Assembly: GCF_036588685.1 (NCBI RefSeq)
Contig: NC_086386.1
Span: forward strand, 3,212,710 to 3,276,709
Direction: 5' to 3'
DNA from: Mytilus trossulus
Lineage: Eukaryota > Mollusca > Bivalvia > Mytilida > Mytilidae
DNA length: 64,000 bases
Under the pieces are notes generated by a model. It was not told where the DNA came from, did no database searches, and saw only the letters and a program-made list of their open reading frames with translations. The translations under genes were made by a program, and so were the position numbers. Below are positions 10,820-25,000 of this stretch, in pieces; the stretch's first letter is position 1; each line of letters begins with the position of its first letter.

Positions 10820-13380
10820 ATGATAATCCAAGGTAATTAGTCCTCCAGTAATGTGGTCCTCCTTTAATACAATTTGTAAGTTTCCTATTTGTACAAGGCA
10901 CAATTTTCTTCTTGTCCAATTTAATCAGAACATCACATCATCATCATGGAATAATGCTGAACGCCATATTCATAATTTCCAAAAATAATAGATAACTAGT
11001 ATTAAATAATGAATTAATCCATTGTTTCACAATTTGCAGCTATACGAGCGACTCAGTGACATCTTTATTTCCTATGCATCAAAGTGCACATGTACTAGCA
11101 TGTGTCATATTCTAAGTGGGAATCATGGTCAAACAAATACATATTCAGTATGATTCTACAAAAGAAAATATACATTTAGACTCAAGTACAGTAAATGTTT
11201 AAGTAATAATAAATATATAATACTACATGTACATGATGTATATACATTGTGCAATAATAAGAAAGTTAATTACAATAACTATTTACCTAGATAAAACTAG
11301 CACTTCTCATTTCATTGACTGAAAAATTCTAGCACTAATACAATTTTATTTTCAAGTCCACTATCATGACTATTAAGAAGAAAAATAAATCTGTTAAGGG
11401 GGTCTAAATTCTATATAGTGCTGTCTTTTTTCCTGCATTAATGATTTTTTAAGTGTGATTGTGTACTTTCATTGAAGGGTTACTGTCTTATTGAGGCTTA
11501 CACCATACTTTAATTCATCAATTCTTTAAAGTCAGACATTATGGACATAGTTATTCCTCTCTAAAACACAACATTTCTTTTGTTCATTTTAATTATGTTT
11601 ATAATTTAATATGAAATATATTGATACTACAAATATGACAAAGAAAAGTTTAAGGACTGAAAAATAAAATAAATAAACAAATGCACTGTTACTATATATT
11701 ATACATGTACTAGATGATATTGACTTTACCTTTGACCAGTGCATCTAATGAATAAACCTTTGTGATATATATGGCTCAAAGACTTAACTATCCAAGTTAA
11801 TGTTTTAAATCCTTGAGTTTAATCATTTTTACATCTTTTGTGTGAACACTTTTTGTTAATTTAAATTAGTCATTTACCCAATTTTATTTTAATAAATCAA
11901 TATTCAAATTACTTTTAAAATTTGAATTTTTATATCCAAAATAATAGTATATCCTGCTGCTTCATATTTTTCTTAAATTATAATTTATTTTTAAAAAGTT
12001 ATCAAAATTTTGAAGAGGACAATTTTAATCATGATAATTTGTGAACATTATTATAAAAATGACAGATTAAATATCATCCCCCCAGGGCAATAAACTATTG
12101 TGTCTTAATTTGTATATTAGCTACATCATGTATATAAGAATTTCTTATTAATACCTATCAGATATCCAGTGTTAACATCCTGATTATTACCTATTTTAAT
12201 ATCACATTTGCATGGTCATATTTAGTAAATAAAAATATTTTAATTGTTAATTTAGTTTATACCATGTTAACATAAAAAAAATGCATACAGACATGACCAT
12301 GATGACAGATAGATTTTTTTGTTATGTTTTTCTGACATATTGAATTTTAACATAAAATAATGATCATGATTATGTAGAAAATGCAAAAAATCAGCAATCG
12401 TATGTGAATGCACATGATCAAAGGAGAGGTGGGATATATCAATGATGCATCAATCCAACAGTTAGGCAACAATAAAGTAACAAAACAAAATTGAATGTGT
12501 GTCAAAAAATATGACTCATGATTAGAAGGTCCTTTAATCATTGCGGAATAAATAAATAGACCATTGACTGAACTTTACTACTTGTAATTTAGATAACATG
12601 TATGGAATTTTGAAAAACAATGCTAACAGGGCACAATTTATATAAAAATTTCACATGAAAATATTTAGTTTAGGTTCAAAGTATTACCAAATTATAGTGA
12701 TCTAATATGAATTCTATGTTAAATCTAAAAAGAATAAAATTATGATGCTGGCTTTGATCTTCTAATATTTGTTTTTTAAACAATGTCATGAATGTAGTTT
12801 TACTAATTAAATAAGCACAATTTGTTTAATCAAATGTGTTAAAATGGCAACTCTTTATGGCTATGTGCCTTGTTTCAGGAACATCAATTTAAAAATATAG
12901 TTTAATGCTATTTTAAACCATTTCTACAATACCTACCATGACATATACTCACTTTCTATGCCTGCTATTATCAAAAATATATATTAATGTTTTGTTGTCC
13001 ATGATTTGAGAATTATTTAAAATCTAAATGAAAGAGAACACTTGCTAAATAAGTCAATATTTAATCTTAAAGCTAATAATTTTCATAACATTTTATGATC
13101 AAATCATATGTTTATGTACTATGCATGGTTTTTTTATGGAGATTGTGACATCACGGTCATCACAATTATTCTTAATCAAACAAAAACTATCAGCTGATAA
13201 AGCAAATCCAGGGAAATACTAGTAATCCAGCATAAGCATGATGAGAAACAAATTTATGTGGATACGTACATGTAAAGATCGGTTGATTGTTGAATATAAA
13301 ATGTCCAGTGAAAAGTATTTCAGGCAAATTTAGGACCGAGTTAGCAATACATTAACATACAATATGTACACTACATGATG
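10820..13380. other. AT-rich intergenic stretch, no gene seen
   Basis: Very AT-rich sequence with no exon, RNA gene or clear repeat boundary recognised on either strand. Confidence 0.5.
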
Positions 13381-13385
13381 TTTAG

Positions 13386-13565
13386 GTCAGTGGCACATCC
13401 AGAACTTTTCATAAGGGACAGGGTCGCTGACTGCCCTTAGGGTCACAGATCCAGTCATGCTCGAGTGATTCCCTGTATAATCGACCAAATTTTTCCCACA
13501 AAAAAGGGGAGATATAGAGTAACCTTTTCTGTATTCCACTCAGGGGGATGTATGCAAAATAATTA
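13386..13565 (+). repeat. DNA-transposon-like fragment (CAGTGGCACATCCAG end)
   Basis: Starts CAGTGGCACATCCAGAAC and continues with CTGACTGCC, CAGTCATGCTCGAGTGATTCC and ATAATCGACCAAAT. The same series occurs at 20045-20160. Ends of the CAGTGGCG/CATCCAG type are common on invertebrate cut-and-paste elements. Confidence 0.5.
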
Positions 13566-13777
13566 AGGGAATAAATGACATACACATGATAATAGGGGGA
13601 AGGGAACAGTGTCTTTTATTACTTTCAATGATTTATTATGATGCACAACTTTAACATTGAAGCTCAAAACCTATATTTTCCCTGGAATATGCAACTTTGC
13701 ACGAGTGTGGTAATATAGAACACTGATTCATAGCTATGTAGCCTATCGGAGTATCTAAATATAGATTCCGAAGGATC

Positions 13778-13925
13778 AGTGGCGGGTCCAGCCATTTTAA
13801 AAGGGGAGTCCAACCCAGGACACAACAGTGGGGGTCCAACTACATGTCCCCATTCAAATGCATTAAGCGGCCAAGAAAAAAGGAAGGGTTCGAACCCTCC
13901 CCACCCCTTTGATCCGCATTGAGAA
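13778..13925 (+). repeat. DNA-transposon-like fragment (CAGTGGCGGGTCCAGCC end)
   Basis: Begins CAGTGGCGGGTCCAGCCATT, then G-rich blocks (AACCCAGGACAC, GGGGGTCCAACTACATG, CCCATTCAAATGCATT). It is related to 935-1050. GGTTCGAACCC inside it resembles a tRNA B box, but no A box or tRNA fold was found. Confidence 0.5.
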
Positions 13926-13984
13926 CAACTTGTAAGGTCTGTAAGCCGACAAATGTCATGAATGTGCACATTTTCCCTTTAAAA

Positions 13985-14300
13985 TTATGAATCCATGATT
14001 ATTAGATAGACATGCTTTAAAATATTGATAATTTCTACTCACCGATTGTAATTTCCAGCTCAGATTATTGAACATGTGGTCTAACATCTGTAGTTACCTG
14101 TGTAAAAATATATTTTGCCGACCTGAGCAGTCTGGGTTTTTTTGCCGACAAAAAATTAAAGAGGGTAAATCGTTTACGGTGAAGAATTGTTTTCCGTTTT
14201 TGACAGATTTTAATAATTATTTTCTTAATCATCGGAAATGTCTTTCTTGGTGTAATTCGAATTAAAACTGTTTTATTTTGCTGTACAATATTGGTAACTT
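13985..14300 (-). repeat. Right, inverted copy of the duplication at 7355-7660
   Basis: Reads in the opposite direction to 7355-7660, with the same ordered blocks including the donor-like ACAATCGGTGAGTAG. See the partner entry. Confidence 0.55.
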
Positions 14301-14804
14301 AGTCATAATCTTTAAATTCATTTCAGGTACACCCTTAAATTGTACATTTTTCTATTGCGCAGAATTTATCAAAACTTTGTCAAGTATCACTGTTGTTTCA
14401 AGTAAAATTTGAATTAATTCATTGTCATCTTCTCATTCTTCTGCAATAATATTAAAACTCTATTCTAAACGAAAGCTTCTGGTTTTTAAAACCAGTTATG
14501 AACGAAAATGTTATAAAACAGATATTATAAAATAAAAAGTAAGGATATCAGAAGGATTAATTAAAGTCAAACGCACATGACTGTCAAAAATTAACGGACA
14601 ATGCTACGGCAATAAATGGAAAACGACAAAAGACAAACAACGATCGCAAAATAAATGAATAAACAGCAAAACAAGTTTACAATCGCACAATAGACGATAA
14701 TAGTGTAAGTAATGGACTATTTCACAACAAAATCAAATCTTGAGCGCCGGGTGAGACGTGATTTTTTTTTACACTGATGGCCGACTACCGTTACGCTAAA
14801 ATAT

Positions 14805-15215
14805 TTGTATTAAAACATTTACCGACTGTATCAACCCACGAAGTGTTTGTTTTAAACATTTAACGACTGTGTCAACCTTTTATAAGTTGTTAGAAACATT
14901 TAATGACTGTGCCAACCTTTAGAAAGTTGTAACCAACATTTATCGACTGTCCCAACTCTAAAAACGTTGTGACAAACATTTTTTGACTGCATCAACGTCT
15001 GAAAAGTTGACACAAACAAATTTTAACTGTCCCAACTATTAAAAGGTTGGGACGGACATTATGCAACTGCCACAACTATTAGAAAGACTGTAATAAATAG
15101 ATTTTGACTGTGACAACACCTTAAACCACTGCAACAGTTCTGAAATGACTGATGGTAGCATTTTTCGACTTTCACAACCCGTATAAAAGTTGGGACAGAC
15201 ATAAATAAACTGTTG
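14805..15215. repeat. 40-bp tandem repeat in which each unit is a hairpin
   Basis: About nine degenerate units of about 40 bp: AAACATTTA.CGACTGT..CAAC, then 8-10 bases, then GTTG. The best unit (near 15030-15055) has GTCCCAAC and GTTGGGAC as perfect arms. The spacing of ACATTT.(C/T)GACTG words at 14813, 14853, 14893 and 14936 fixes the period. Confidence 0.75.
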
Positions 15216-15779
15216 CAACGAAATATAACAGATTTGACAGTCATTACTGGTCTTTTACAGACAAAGACAGTCGTACAACGACTGTTACTGGTATGGACAG
15301 TTGTTTTTTCGTCCAGTAGTGCATATTGGCCAAGTTGACGGCATCGACCTTTGTCGACAAATGAAAGTTTAACAAAGGAAGTTTTCTCCTTTTTTATCTT
15401 TTCCATTGCAAACTGGTTTGAAAAGGATGTGACTTGCAATATTCATAATGATAGCTATACGTTAGTATTGATTTAAATGCGGGTTTGTAACAGTGGTTTC
15501 AAAACATAAATTGAACAAAGACTGAAGTTTATAAAATGGTAATAAATGAAGCCTCGCGCGAATAGGAAGAATACCTAACGGCAGTTTTTAGATTTATAAA
15601 ATGCATCATCAGACTGCGTGCAATATTTAACCATCACCCTAATGTTATAAAAAAAATACCAAACTCCGAGAACAGTTCTAATCGGAAAATCCATTATCAA
15701 AGGCAAAATCAAAGATATTAAAATAATGAACAATTTCTATGACATTTCCTGAATGTTCAACCTTATAAAAGTTTCGGAA

Positions 15780-15830
15780 GGTTCTTACCTGGAACAGGTT
15801 TCACTAGTTTTACTCTGTAACATATTTTGA
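15780..15830 (-). other. Tentative seventh exon of the cysteine-rich gene
   Basis: An acceptor ACAGAG and donor CCAG|GTAAG bracket a short in-phase exon of roughly 24 nt (…KLVKPVP) that would continue exon 6. It is too short to prove. No cytoplasmic domain was found further downstream. Confidence 0.25.
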
Positions 15831-16090
15831 CAGTTCTACCATAACACGGATTTTGACAGACTTCAGAATATATTTGAATTTATTTTATCCAGAGCAGAAC
15901 TGTTCTAGAACATTTAAACAGTTAATATGCCAATGGTGAGTCACATTTCGACAAAACCTTATGTTTTATATATGATTTAACGTATTCTCTATCAGTCGTA
16001 TTCTTTGCATTACTGTGACTTGTTATGTACTGTTAACTTTATCAAATAAACATCAATACTCAATGATGAACAATGTAGAAACTAGTTTAC

Positions 16091-19000
16091 CTGCAATAAG
16101 ACCGATACACACTATCTTTAATGCTAAAGTTGTTCTTAAAGACTTTATCTGAGGTTGGAACTGTTCAGTACCTATAACAAACATTCTATGTAGATTAACT
16201 GTATACGTAAAATGTACGTTGGTTCGGATCCGTCATACAGACAGATTCACACGAAACTCGTCCGTATTATCTGTGGCTAGATTTCTTTTATTTAATGAAC
16301 TTAAATAAGAAGTTAGACAGCTATGTATAACAACTATTTATGAAAAACTTACAACATATATAATTTCTACTAATTATTTGCTTTCTTATTTTTTTTTCAT
16401 TTAAAAAAAAGATAGAGAGACATGACTATTTTAGTTGTGTTTCCTCTTCCTCGGTTTCTTTCCATACGACATTTTATGGTTGAATGTTTATCTTTTGATG
16501 TGAAAGTGTATCACCACTAAACGGCCTTGAACATATCATCCTTATTTTCATATTATTATTGCCTTTTATATATTTTTAAATTGTTTTCGCATTTTCTGTT
16601 CATAACTTAACTGTTTAACCTATGACATAGGCTTTTCATAAAAGGCACATCACCTGAAATCACCTAAATCATAACTTATCATAAAAGATGACTTTTGACT
16701 ATGGTCTTTTTTAAACACAAAGTATTTATTCAGTACACTTTATACAATGTTATATGCTCATTTTTTCCTCAAACTTATATTAAAATTTGAACGCATCGCA
16801 AATGGCGATGTCTCAATTTCATTGAAACTGTGGTAGTGTGTTAAAAACATAAATCCAATAAGATTTTTAAAAATTCTTGAAATGCAGAAAAAGTTTAACA
16901 GTTACAATATCTTACCTTTTGGCAAAGTGTCTATATCAGATCCATTTGTTCGCCTGAAATTAAATACGGATTTATAGCAGCTTCCTCAATAGTTTATTTG
17001 TATATCAACAAAGGTGGTGTTAAGATTCTACCATCAACAAGGTAGTAAATAAAACCTGAAAACTCGAGAACTTAGCTTATTCCATACATGCATGGACGAA
17101 TGCTACGAATGTTAACTTAGTCCATGCGTGCATGTAGTCTGTTTAAAACATTGAATAATTTCAAATGTCGGTTTAAAATTAGTTTAGCTCATGCACGCAT
17201 GAACTAAGTTAACGTTAGTTTCCTTCGTCCATGCATTCATGATTTAAGCTTAGTTCTCAAGTTTTTATAATTACATGATATGAAAGGTTTAGTCATACTA
17301 TCAAGTGTTTGCAATTTATTTCTTACGGTACGTATTTTTGAATCATAATAAATAGGTTGAATATGATAAAACAACTAAAAGGGAAAAGCAAAAATGTATA
17401 GTAATATAGCTGGGTGAAATGTCGTTCCGGCTAAATTGAAAACAAGAAGGAATATTTCTCTCCTTAAACTTTTGTTTGAGCAGTCCGGAAAGACCGAACA
17501 ACGAACTCCAAACTAAATGTAATGTAACATACAAACAATAACAATATATATTTAAGCACAAGCAATTAAAGGATTAAGCAGATTAACAGATGACAAATTA
17601 GAAATAACAATAGATTAAAGAGTAATTAGTGTCCGAAACGTATTTGGAAATTATAGTCTAAACTGTCACAGAGAATAAATACTGAAATAAATAGAGTAAA
17701 TGCATTTAAGACCTTTGTCCAAGATTATGACACATAATCCGTGTAAAACACTTATGGCTAAATTTACTACAAAATAAATGCAAAACCTAAATATACATTA
17801 AAACAATTGAATTCCTAAACTGTTGTTAGAAAACTTATTTCAATGCACTGTCCAAATTGTTCGGTCAGAGTAACATCAACTTAAAAAATGATAGAACTAA
17901 TATCATGAAATTAAGCAGTAAGAAGTTATGAAGGTTTTCTCAACTTGATGTTGATTTCCAGTTTTATTTAATACCTTGTTCACATTGATGGTATATTATT
18001 AAGTATTTTCGCATTCAGTTTTCATCAAAATAAAGTGAGGCTTTTTAATTTGCAGATACCACTTTTCAAATTATCGATTTTTAAAATGTTACTTACGTAT
18101 GAAAAACAGGATTGCAGTTAAAACTTTTCGTTGTTGAATTCAAATACATGCATTCGTAATCTGAAAAAATATTATAAAGAATTAATCTAATCAGTACACT
18201 CTTGAATTCGACAGTTGTTGGTAATTAATCCTACATTTCATTGCAGTAATACATTACTGGGTCATAAGCATATATCTAATTTCAAAGCACCAGCATTTTT
18301 TTAAATTGGGGTTTCTACACAATAATTGTCCAAATAATTGACATGGATATGATGATATTTAAATGCTCTTTTAAAAAATGCTGTGACGATGTCATTTTTG
18401 TTTAGGCTAACATAATACTTTATCCAATGAAATTAACTCAACTTTACCAAAAATTAAGGCATATGGGAAATGTTGTGTACCGAAAATACAGAATTCAAAC
18501 CTCAAACGATAAGACATATACAACAGAAACATCATAACTAAATACATGAATGTTGGATTTATCAACACCGATACACGTCGTACATCAATGCAAATTTGCA
18601 CTCTATAAAACAGTCTTATTCGGGAGAAGGTCAAAGTACTTTCAAGTCAGACAGCACATGTTAAACCACAATATAAGTCGCGGGGAAATGTCGTAAGTTA
18701 GGTTAGACACAGACATGATTAAATCAACCAATGCATGATGGTGATCGTAAATTTTAATATCGGTCTATTTCTGAAATTAATTCTAACATACTTTTCTTTT
18801 TTAACCCTGTATGCCAGCATTCCCTTTGTGAAATTATAAAATTGATTTGTTTAAAAAATTGAACGACAAAATTTCTTCCTATGTGACGTATAAATTTTCT
18901 GACGTCAGACACGCGAATGAATGTGTTTTTAATTTGGTAGATGCTTGGTTTTTTTTGTAAAACTGTTTATTTAAGATTGTAACACAGTGATGACTGCTGT

Positions 19001-22000
19001 TCCCATATTTTGAATATTTTATTTATTATGTCTGTTTTGTTCACGCATCATTGTAAATATAATGGAATTTGATGAGGCTGTTGTAAAAGTGAGAGTTTTA
19101 GAGCTATAAATCCAGGTTCAATCTACTCTTTTCTAAATTTGAAAATGCCTTAACCAAGTCATTATATGATAGTTGAGTTTAGTCATTTAATTTTGCCATG
19201 TGATTAGGGACTTTCTTATTTATTTTTTTCGGAGCACAGTTTGTTTTTGTAATTTTACGTTAAAATGAAGTTACTTTCTCTTTTTAATACTGATTCTCTG
19301 TAACCATTTCAACTCTTACATAGGGAGTGTGGCACGCATGGTCATGGATTTTCTTCAAACGTCACACATTTACTAGTTTTGATGAAACAAACAAAAAATG
19401 GCAAAATTTTGGTTGCTTAGCACATTGGTTGCCATAGCAACCGATGACCTGTTTTACCTCTTCTCAATATCTATGAATTTAAGCGCAATAAATTATATGC
19501 ATTAACTTGGAAAACACTTTAAAATAGACTAAATCTCTCATACACAAACTCTCTTCTGTAAGTTTTCAATTAAATGCAGTGTCAAAGGACAATGGTTTTT
19601 ACAAGTTAGTTCCTTAAACTATAATTATTCAAATGCTGTAGTGAACTGAAGTTGAAATAAAAAAAGTCAGAAAGATCCTGCAATAGGGGTACTAGGCTTG
19701 AATAAAGGCGGAATATTTGATATATCACTGCTATGAAAATGGGGATCAATTAGACAAGGACAGAAGTTTCAACTGGTCAACTAGGGAGCCCTTAAATGAA
19801 TCAACGCAATGGTTCTTTAGCAAACTAATAGCGTAACCATCCAGGGTGGGTAAAGTCGGCCGTTGACCCGATGTTCCCTGCTATCCATCTGGCATATTTC
19901 TTGTTTGCCGTTCAGGCGGGGAGGAATTTTCGAGATTTTCCAAAAAGTTTCTTTTCCCTACATGGACCCAAGGAATCTCTATCAACGGGTGGCCTCGGGT
20001 CTTACGACGATCAGCAGAGGGTATAACATCCAGACAACTTTCAAATAAGGGGTGCCACTGACTGCCTCAAGAGAGGGCCCGCTACATACATGCTTCAGTG
20101 ATTCCATATGTAATCAACCGAATGTTTCCAATGATAAGAGGGGATAGGCCCTCAGGGCCCCCTGGTTCTGACTTAGGTAGCACTTTCTTAAGTTTACCAT
20201 TAGTAATAGGCATTGGATTATTGAAATTTGAGAAAATCACGATTATCTTTATGGATTTTTAGCAGCAAATAAAAAATATTGACAATATAACTTTACACAG
20301 GGTAACGTTAAAAGAATTATAAGCATGTACATATAATTTGATTTTCACTAAAAGCCCATTACAGAAAGATGTTTTTCAAAATAAGTATACTGTCTTTCTT
20401 TTAACAAACAAAAATAAGCTTTTTCAATGAAACAGGACTCAATGATTATAACACATTATGCATGTCACTTTTTGTCTGTGACTTTCTGTCCTACATTCTG
20501 ACAGTTATCACGATCAGGAAAAATGATTTCAAACCTATTTTATGTAATAGGCTATCAAATTGCATTAAATTTATAGAAACACTTAGATTGAACCATTGAT
20601 TTATATATAAACAAAAAAATATAAAATGATATTTAAACATAATAGTTAACGACTTTCGGGAACATTTAAACTAACACAAGGCTCTGCCGCTCTGGCATAT
20701 ATCAAGTTAAATCCGCGAAATATGTTTACTTATACTTGATGAAAACGTTCAAAACTTCCAAAATATCGTGCATATCTCAAGTATCAGGCATACCTCAAGT
20801 TGTCCACAAAATGTTTATTTGTGTGTTATGAAAATATTTAACTAACAAGATATCCTGCACAAGGCTCGGGCATGCCTTCAGTAGGACGTGGAAATAATTA
20901 TTTACTGTTAAGAAAATATTAAAAAACAAACTATATTGGATTGATCAACTTACATGTATTTATGGCCTTCTTCACACATTGTGTGTGTTACTCTATATTT
21001 GTGATCAAACGTGTCAAATTATAACCGGTAATATACGACATAATTTACAACACAGTAAAAAACAATATAATACACAATATTATAAAAAGTTAAGATAACC
21101 CATGCTCGTTACAATACCCTAAACTGTTTTCCCCAAGGTTTTTATTATTATTTGATTTTTATTTTTTTAATTTTACTGTTGTTTTTTTAATAAATTTTAA
21201 GCAGATCCTATAAGATATATATAATATATCGTATTAGGAAGTACAACAAACAGGCCACAGTCAACGTTGGTAATTAAGGTCAAGTGTTTTACCCAAAAAA
21301 CATATATTTTTCCTGGGTTTTTTTTTATATAATATACCGTGAATTAACACAGAAAGTTTCATTGGTTAGGTCATTGTCAACGTTAGAAAGTCACTTTTGG
21401 GGAATTGTTTTCTAGTTTTTCCTAGATTAATATATTAAATGATAAAATTTTATCATTATTTCAAGCTTAACATAAATCTTTTAAGAAATAAAAAAAAGTT
21501 CTTAGAATTTTCATTTAGTCCTATCATTGTCAGTGTTGGTCAGGTCAAGTTTTATGAATATTTAAAAAAACTTTTCAAATATTTTTTTCTTATATTTATG
21601 TTTTAAATGGTCTAAATTTATTACAATTCAAATTTGACATGAAACCCTTTGAGAAATAAAACAGTTATTAGCATTTTTATTTTGGTCCAGTAATTAGTGT
21701 AACCCACCAAAGGGAGATAATTCGTTTTGTGAGGAATACTGCACGATGACCATTTTTTAGAATTTAATTTCACATGTTTCTAGGTAGATTACCAATAACT
21801 TTTTTTGATTTTTGACTAAAACAAGAATGAAATTAATTGTTTTTGTGTTTCTTTATAATAGATGTAGCCGCATGGTTTCACAGCACTACACCAAATATTG
21901 TATGTTTCTCCAAAATCGCTACTTTCTCCGCTGTTACCATGGTTACCAACCTATATAAATATCGGTTGGCATTATTTTTCTGAATAGTCTAATAGGATCT

Positions 22001-25000
22001 ACATATCAGCCAACTTTTAGAAAGATCGGTGACTATGCGTGCCGAAAAAGTTTAAGTGGTTACAGAGAATGAGTATTAAATAAAAGTGGATGCTATTTTT
22101 TCGAGATAAGCATTAAGAGTTGTGACCATTATCGCGGGAGGGGGGAATGGTTTGTTTATATGTATTTGGTTAACATGTCTAACTTTATAATTTCCTGTTT
22201 ACAAAAGTATGAAATTTTCGAAATACTAAGGATTTTCTGATCCAAGGCATAGACGACCTTATTTGACACAACTGTGAGGATTTTTTTTATCCTCAATGCT
22301 CTTCTTGTTTGGCTTTATAACTATTTTGATCTGAGCATCACTGATGAGTCTAATGTAGACGAAAGGCTGGTTTCACGTATTAAATTATAAGCCTGGTACC
22401 TCTGAAAACTATATCATTCTGAGTAATCAAATATTTTGAAATACACAAAAAAAACACAGGGTTTCCAGCCTGTTTAATTTATATTGAATAACAAAGAATG
22501 GTTGCATTTTTTGCTAAACTTCCATTAGGTGGATGATAATCATCATGACTATAGCTAGAAATAGTCAAGAAAAAGATTGTAATTAGACACTTCCTACGTT
22601 ATTTGAAGGATGGATAACCCATTTCTACCTGCAGTCCACTAATGGCTAAATTTGTATATGCAACTATATAAATTTGATGTCCTTTACATCGTTTCCGATC
22701 AAGAATTGTCGTAATAGAATGCGAGGCCTAGAAGGATTATTTGTATCTACGAAAACCACACAAGCTACATATGGTGTAAATGAACATAATTATCTAATAA
22801 ATCGTCAAATACGTCAATAAACGAACAAAAACATAAATACTGACTTACCAGGTGATAAAGTGGTATTTTTAGGACACTGTTTAATGTAACATGAGCAATC
22901 CTCTACGGACGGCTTGCAGACACACGGATTTCTTGGTGGTGATACAAAAGCATACTTTCTTGTGTAATCACATCGACATGTAGAATCACCGATAGTTGAC
23001 GTATTGTCGAACACTAGTTGTCCAGTTTCACTACACGGTGACTTTAAATATAAGCAATTAGTGCTTCGATTGGTCCAAAATGTAAATGGTTGATACCTCT
23101 TTTCAGAACACTTTACATTTCTATACGTCCCAGAGATAACATATTTCAAGCCTACAAGGAATAGAAAACAAAACATACATTGTCAGTGAATTATAAGAAG
23201 CCATGTACTGGTAGGCAGGTGGAGAGTTCGTGTTGCTTAATCTTTAGTTTTATATGTTGTATTGTATGTAATTTTATTTGTCTGTGTGTCTATTCTTTAA
23301 GATTTTTAGCCATGGCGTGGTCAGTTTATTTTTTATGAGTTTGACTGTCTCTCTGGTATTATTCGACCACTTTTAACAAGAGTAAATGCGTGATGGTTAC
23401 TCATAGGGCTTGTTATATTGCTTTATTTCTCTTTTTTTTTTCTTTTTTTTAATTAATCAAAGTTTTATTGCACTGTTAACAATTTACTCAATCTATAGCT
23501 TAAATTAAGTATCCCTTAAATTAGTCATTGAATATTTAGGGAAAAATATTCAATGAGTATATCTATAAAGTTAGTTTTATTTATTACATACATAATAGCA
23601 GTTCTACAGAGTATAATTCCATACCGGAATACGGTACGTTTCTTAACCTAAACTGTATATGATTTATTTATTGAAGCTTCACTGAACCGGGAACTTGATG
23701 ATGATCCTTGGTACTGACAGCATGATTTTTCAGCCGACAGTAGATTTCGATTTTTTTTGTTAGTATTTGCTCTTTGTTAACGGAAATGTTTTAAACAAAT
23801 ATAGTATGTGTGCATATACGTTATGATGCTCGTTTATTCATGTTTGAAAAAGGTGACACCATAGGATTTTGATATAATAAACATCATGTGCCAGTTGGAA
23901 AACCATAATCTACAAAAAAAAACAATGCAATAAGATAGTTATTGCTGTAGATGAATAATTTGTTATTACATTTTTCGTTGTAAACGTCATTCCAGCAAGA
24001 TGTTGTTTAAAAAGAATATCAGTATGAGAAAGAGTTGCACGACAACCTACAGTTACTTTAATACTTCATCTAGACCTATTGAATTCGAAAAAACTTCTGG
24101 AACATCAATAATTAGTCGATTTTAGTTGTAGAACATTATACACACATTAAAATACAAAACCTCACTGCTGAAGTATACATAACAAAAGCCAGGAGACGAC
24201 TTCATAGTCTTATGGGAACAGGCCCACATGGAAAGCTTGACTTGGACCTTCAAACTGACATCACAATTATTAATAATTAAGTCATGCCTATCTTTATCTA
24301 TGGAATTGAAGTTTTTTTTCAACTGGGCGTATTTCGTTTTCTATTCATTAATTCCTCAATGCTTTTCAACTTCGTATTTATTTGGCCTTTTTAACTTTTT
24401 TGGATTCGAGCATCACTGATAAGTTAAACGGGCGTCTGGCGTATATACAAAATTTAGTCCTGGTATCCATGATGAGTTTATTTCTTTTAGACAACGATAG
24501 AGAAAATATTATCACTCTGTACGAATACAGCTGAGTCTGCGGAACATATACTAAGTTGAGTCTACATATAGATCCTGAATAGCATATGCAAACTTTATCT
24601 TTATTTGAGAATACAAGTATAACAAAGACAGATAAATCTGCAATTAAATGGATACTGGCAAAAATACAACTACAATTAAAAACCATTTGTTCAGAGAACC
24701 ATTGATGGTGTTTCCACCCGTAAGGATTTTTTTATATGCAAATATTAAACTTTGGTTTCAAATGTCAGTTGTAACGTCAAATGACAGCTTATTGAACGCT
24801 GATTCCAAAAATTGTATGGTTTCTATGAAAAAAAATATAGATAAGGGAGATAATTGTTTACTTCCGGTTCAAATGATGTTAATTCCGGTATAGTTTGATA
24901 GTTCAATTGACACTGATTCCAAAAATATATGGTTCTACATACTTTAACATTAATTTAGAACAAAAAATAGCTACTTCTGGAAAACAAAAGGTCACTTCCG

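Noticed and set aside
13850..13925. tRNA-derived SINE based on GGTTCGAACCC
   Set aside because: No A box at the right distance. The block starts like a DNA-transposon end and the B-box match may be chance.
14805..15215. CRISPR-like array
   Set aside because: Units are degenerate, have no unique spacers of constant length, and the genome is clearly eukaryotic.
15059..15439. 126-codon minus-strand open frame as the missing cytoplasmic exon of the cysteine-rich gene
   Set aside because: Much of it lies over the 40-bp hairpin repeat, its composition follows the repeat, and it does not join exon 6 in phase with a good acceptor.
23528..23560. Hairpin TCATTGAATATTT…AAATATTCAATGA as a mobile element or terminator
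   Set aside because: A short isolated AT-rich palindrome without flanking duplication; expected by chance in sequence this AT-rich.
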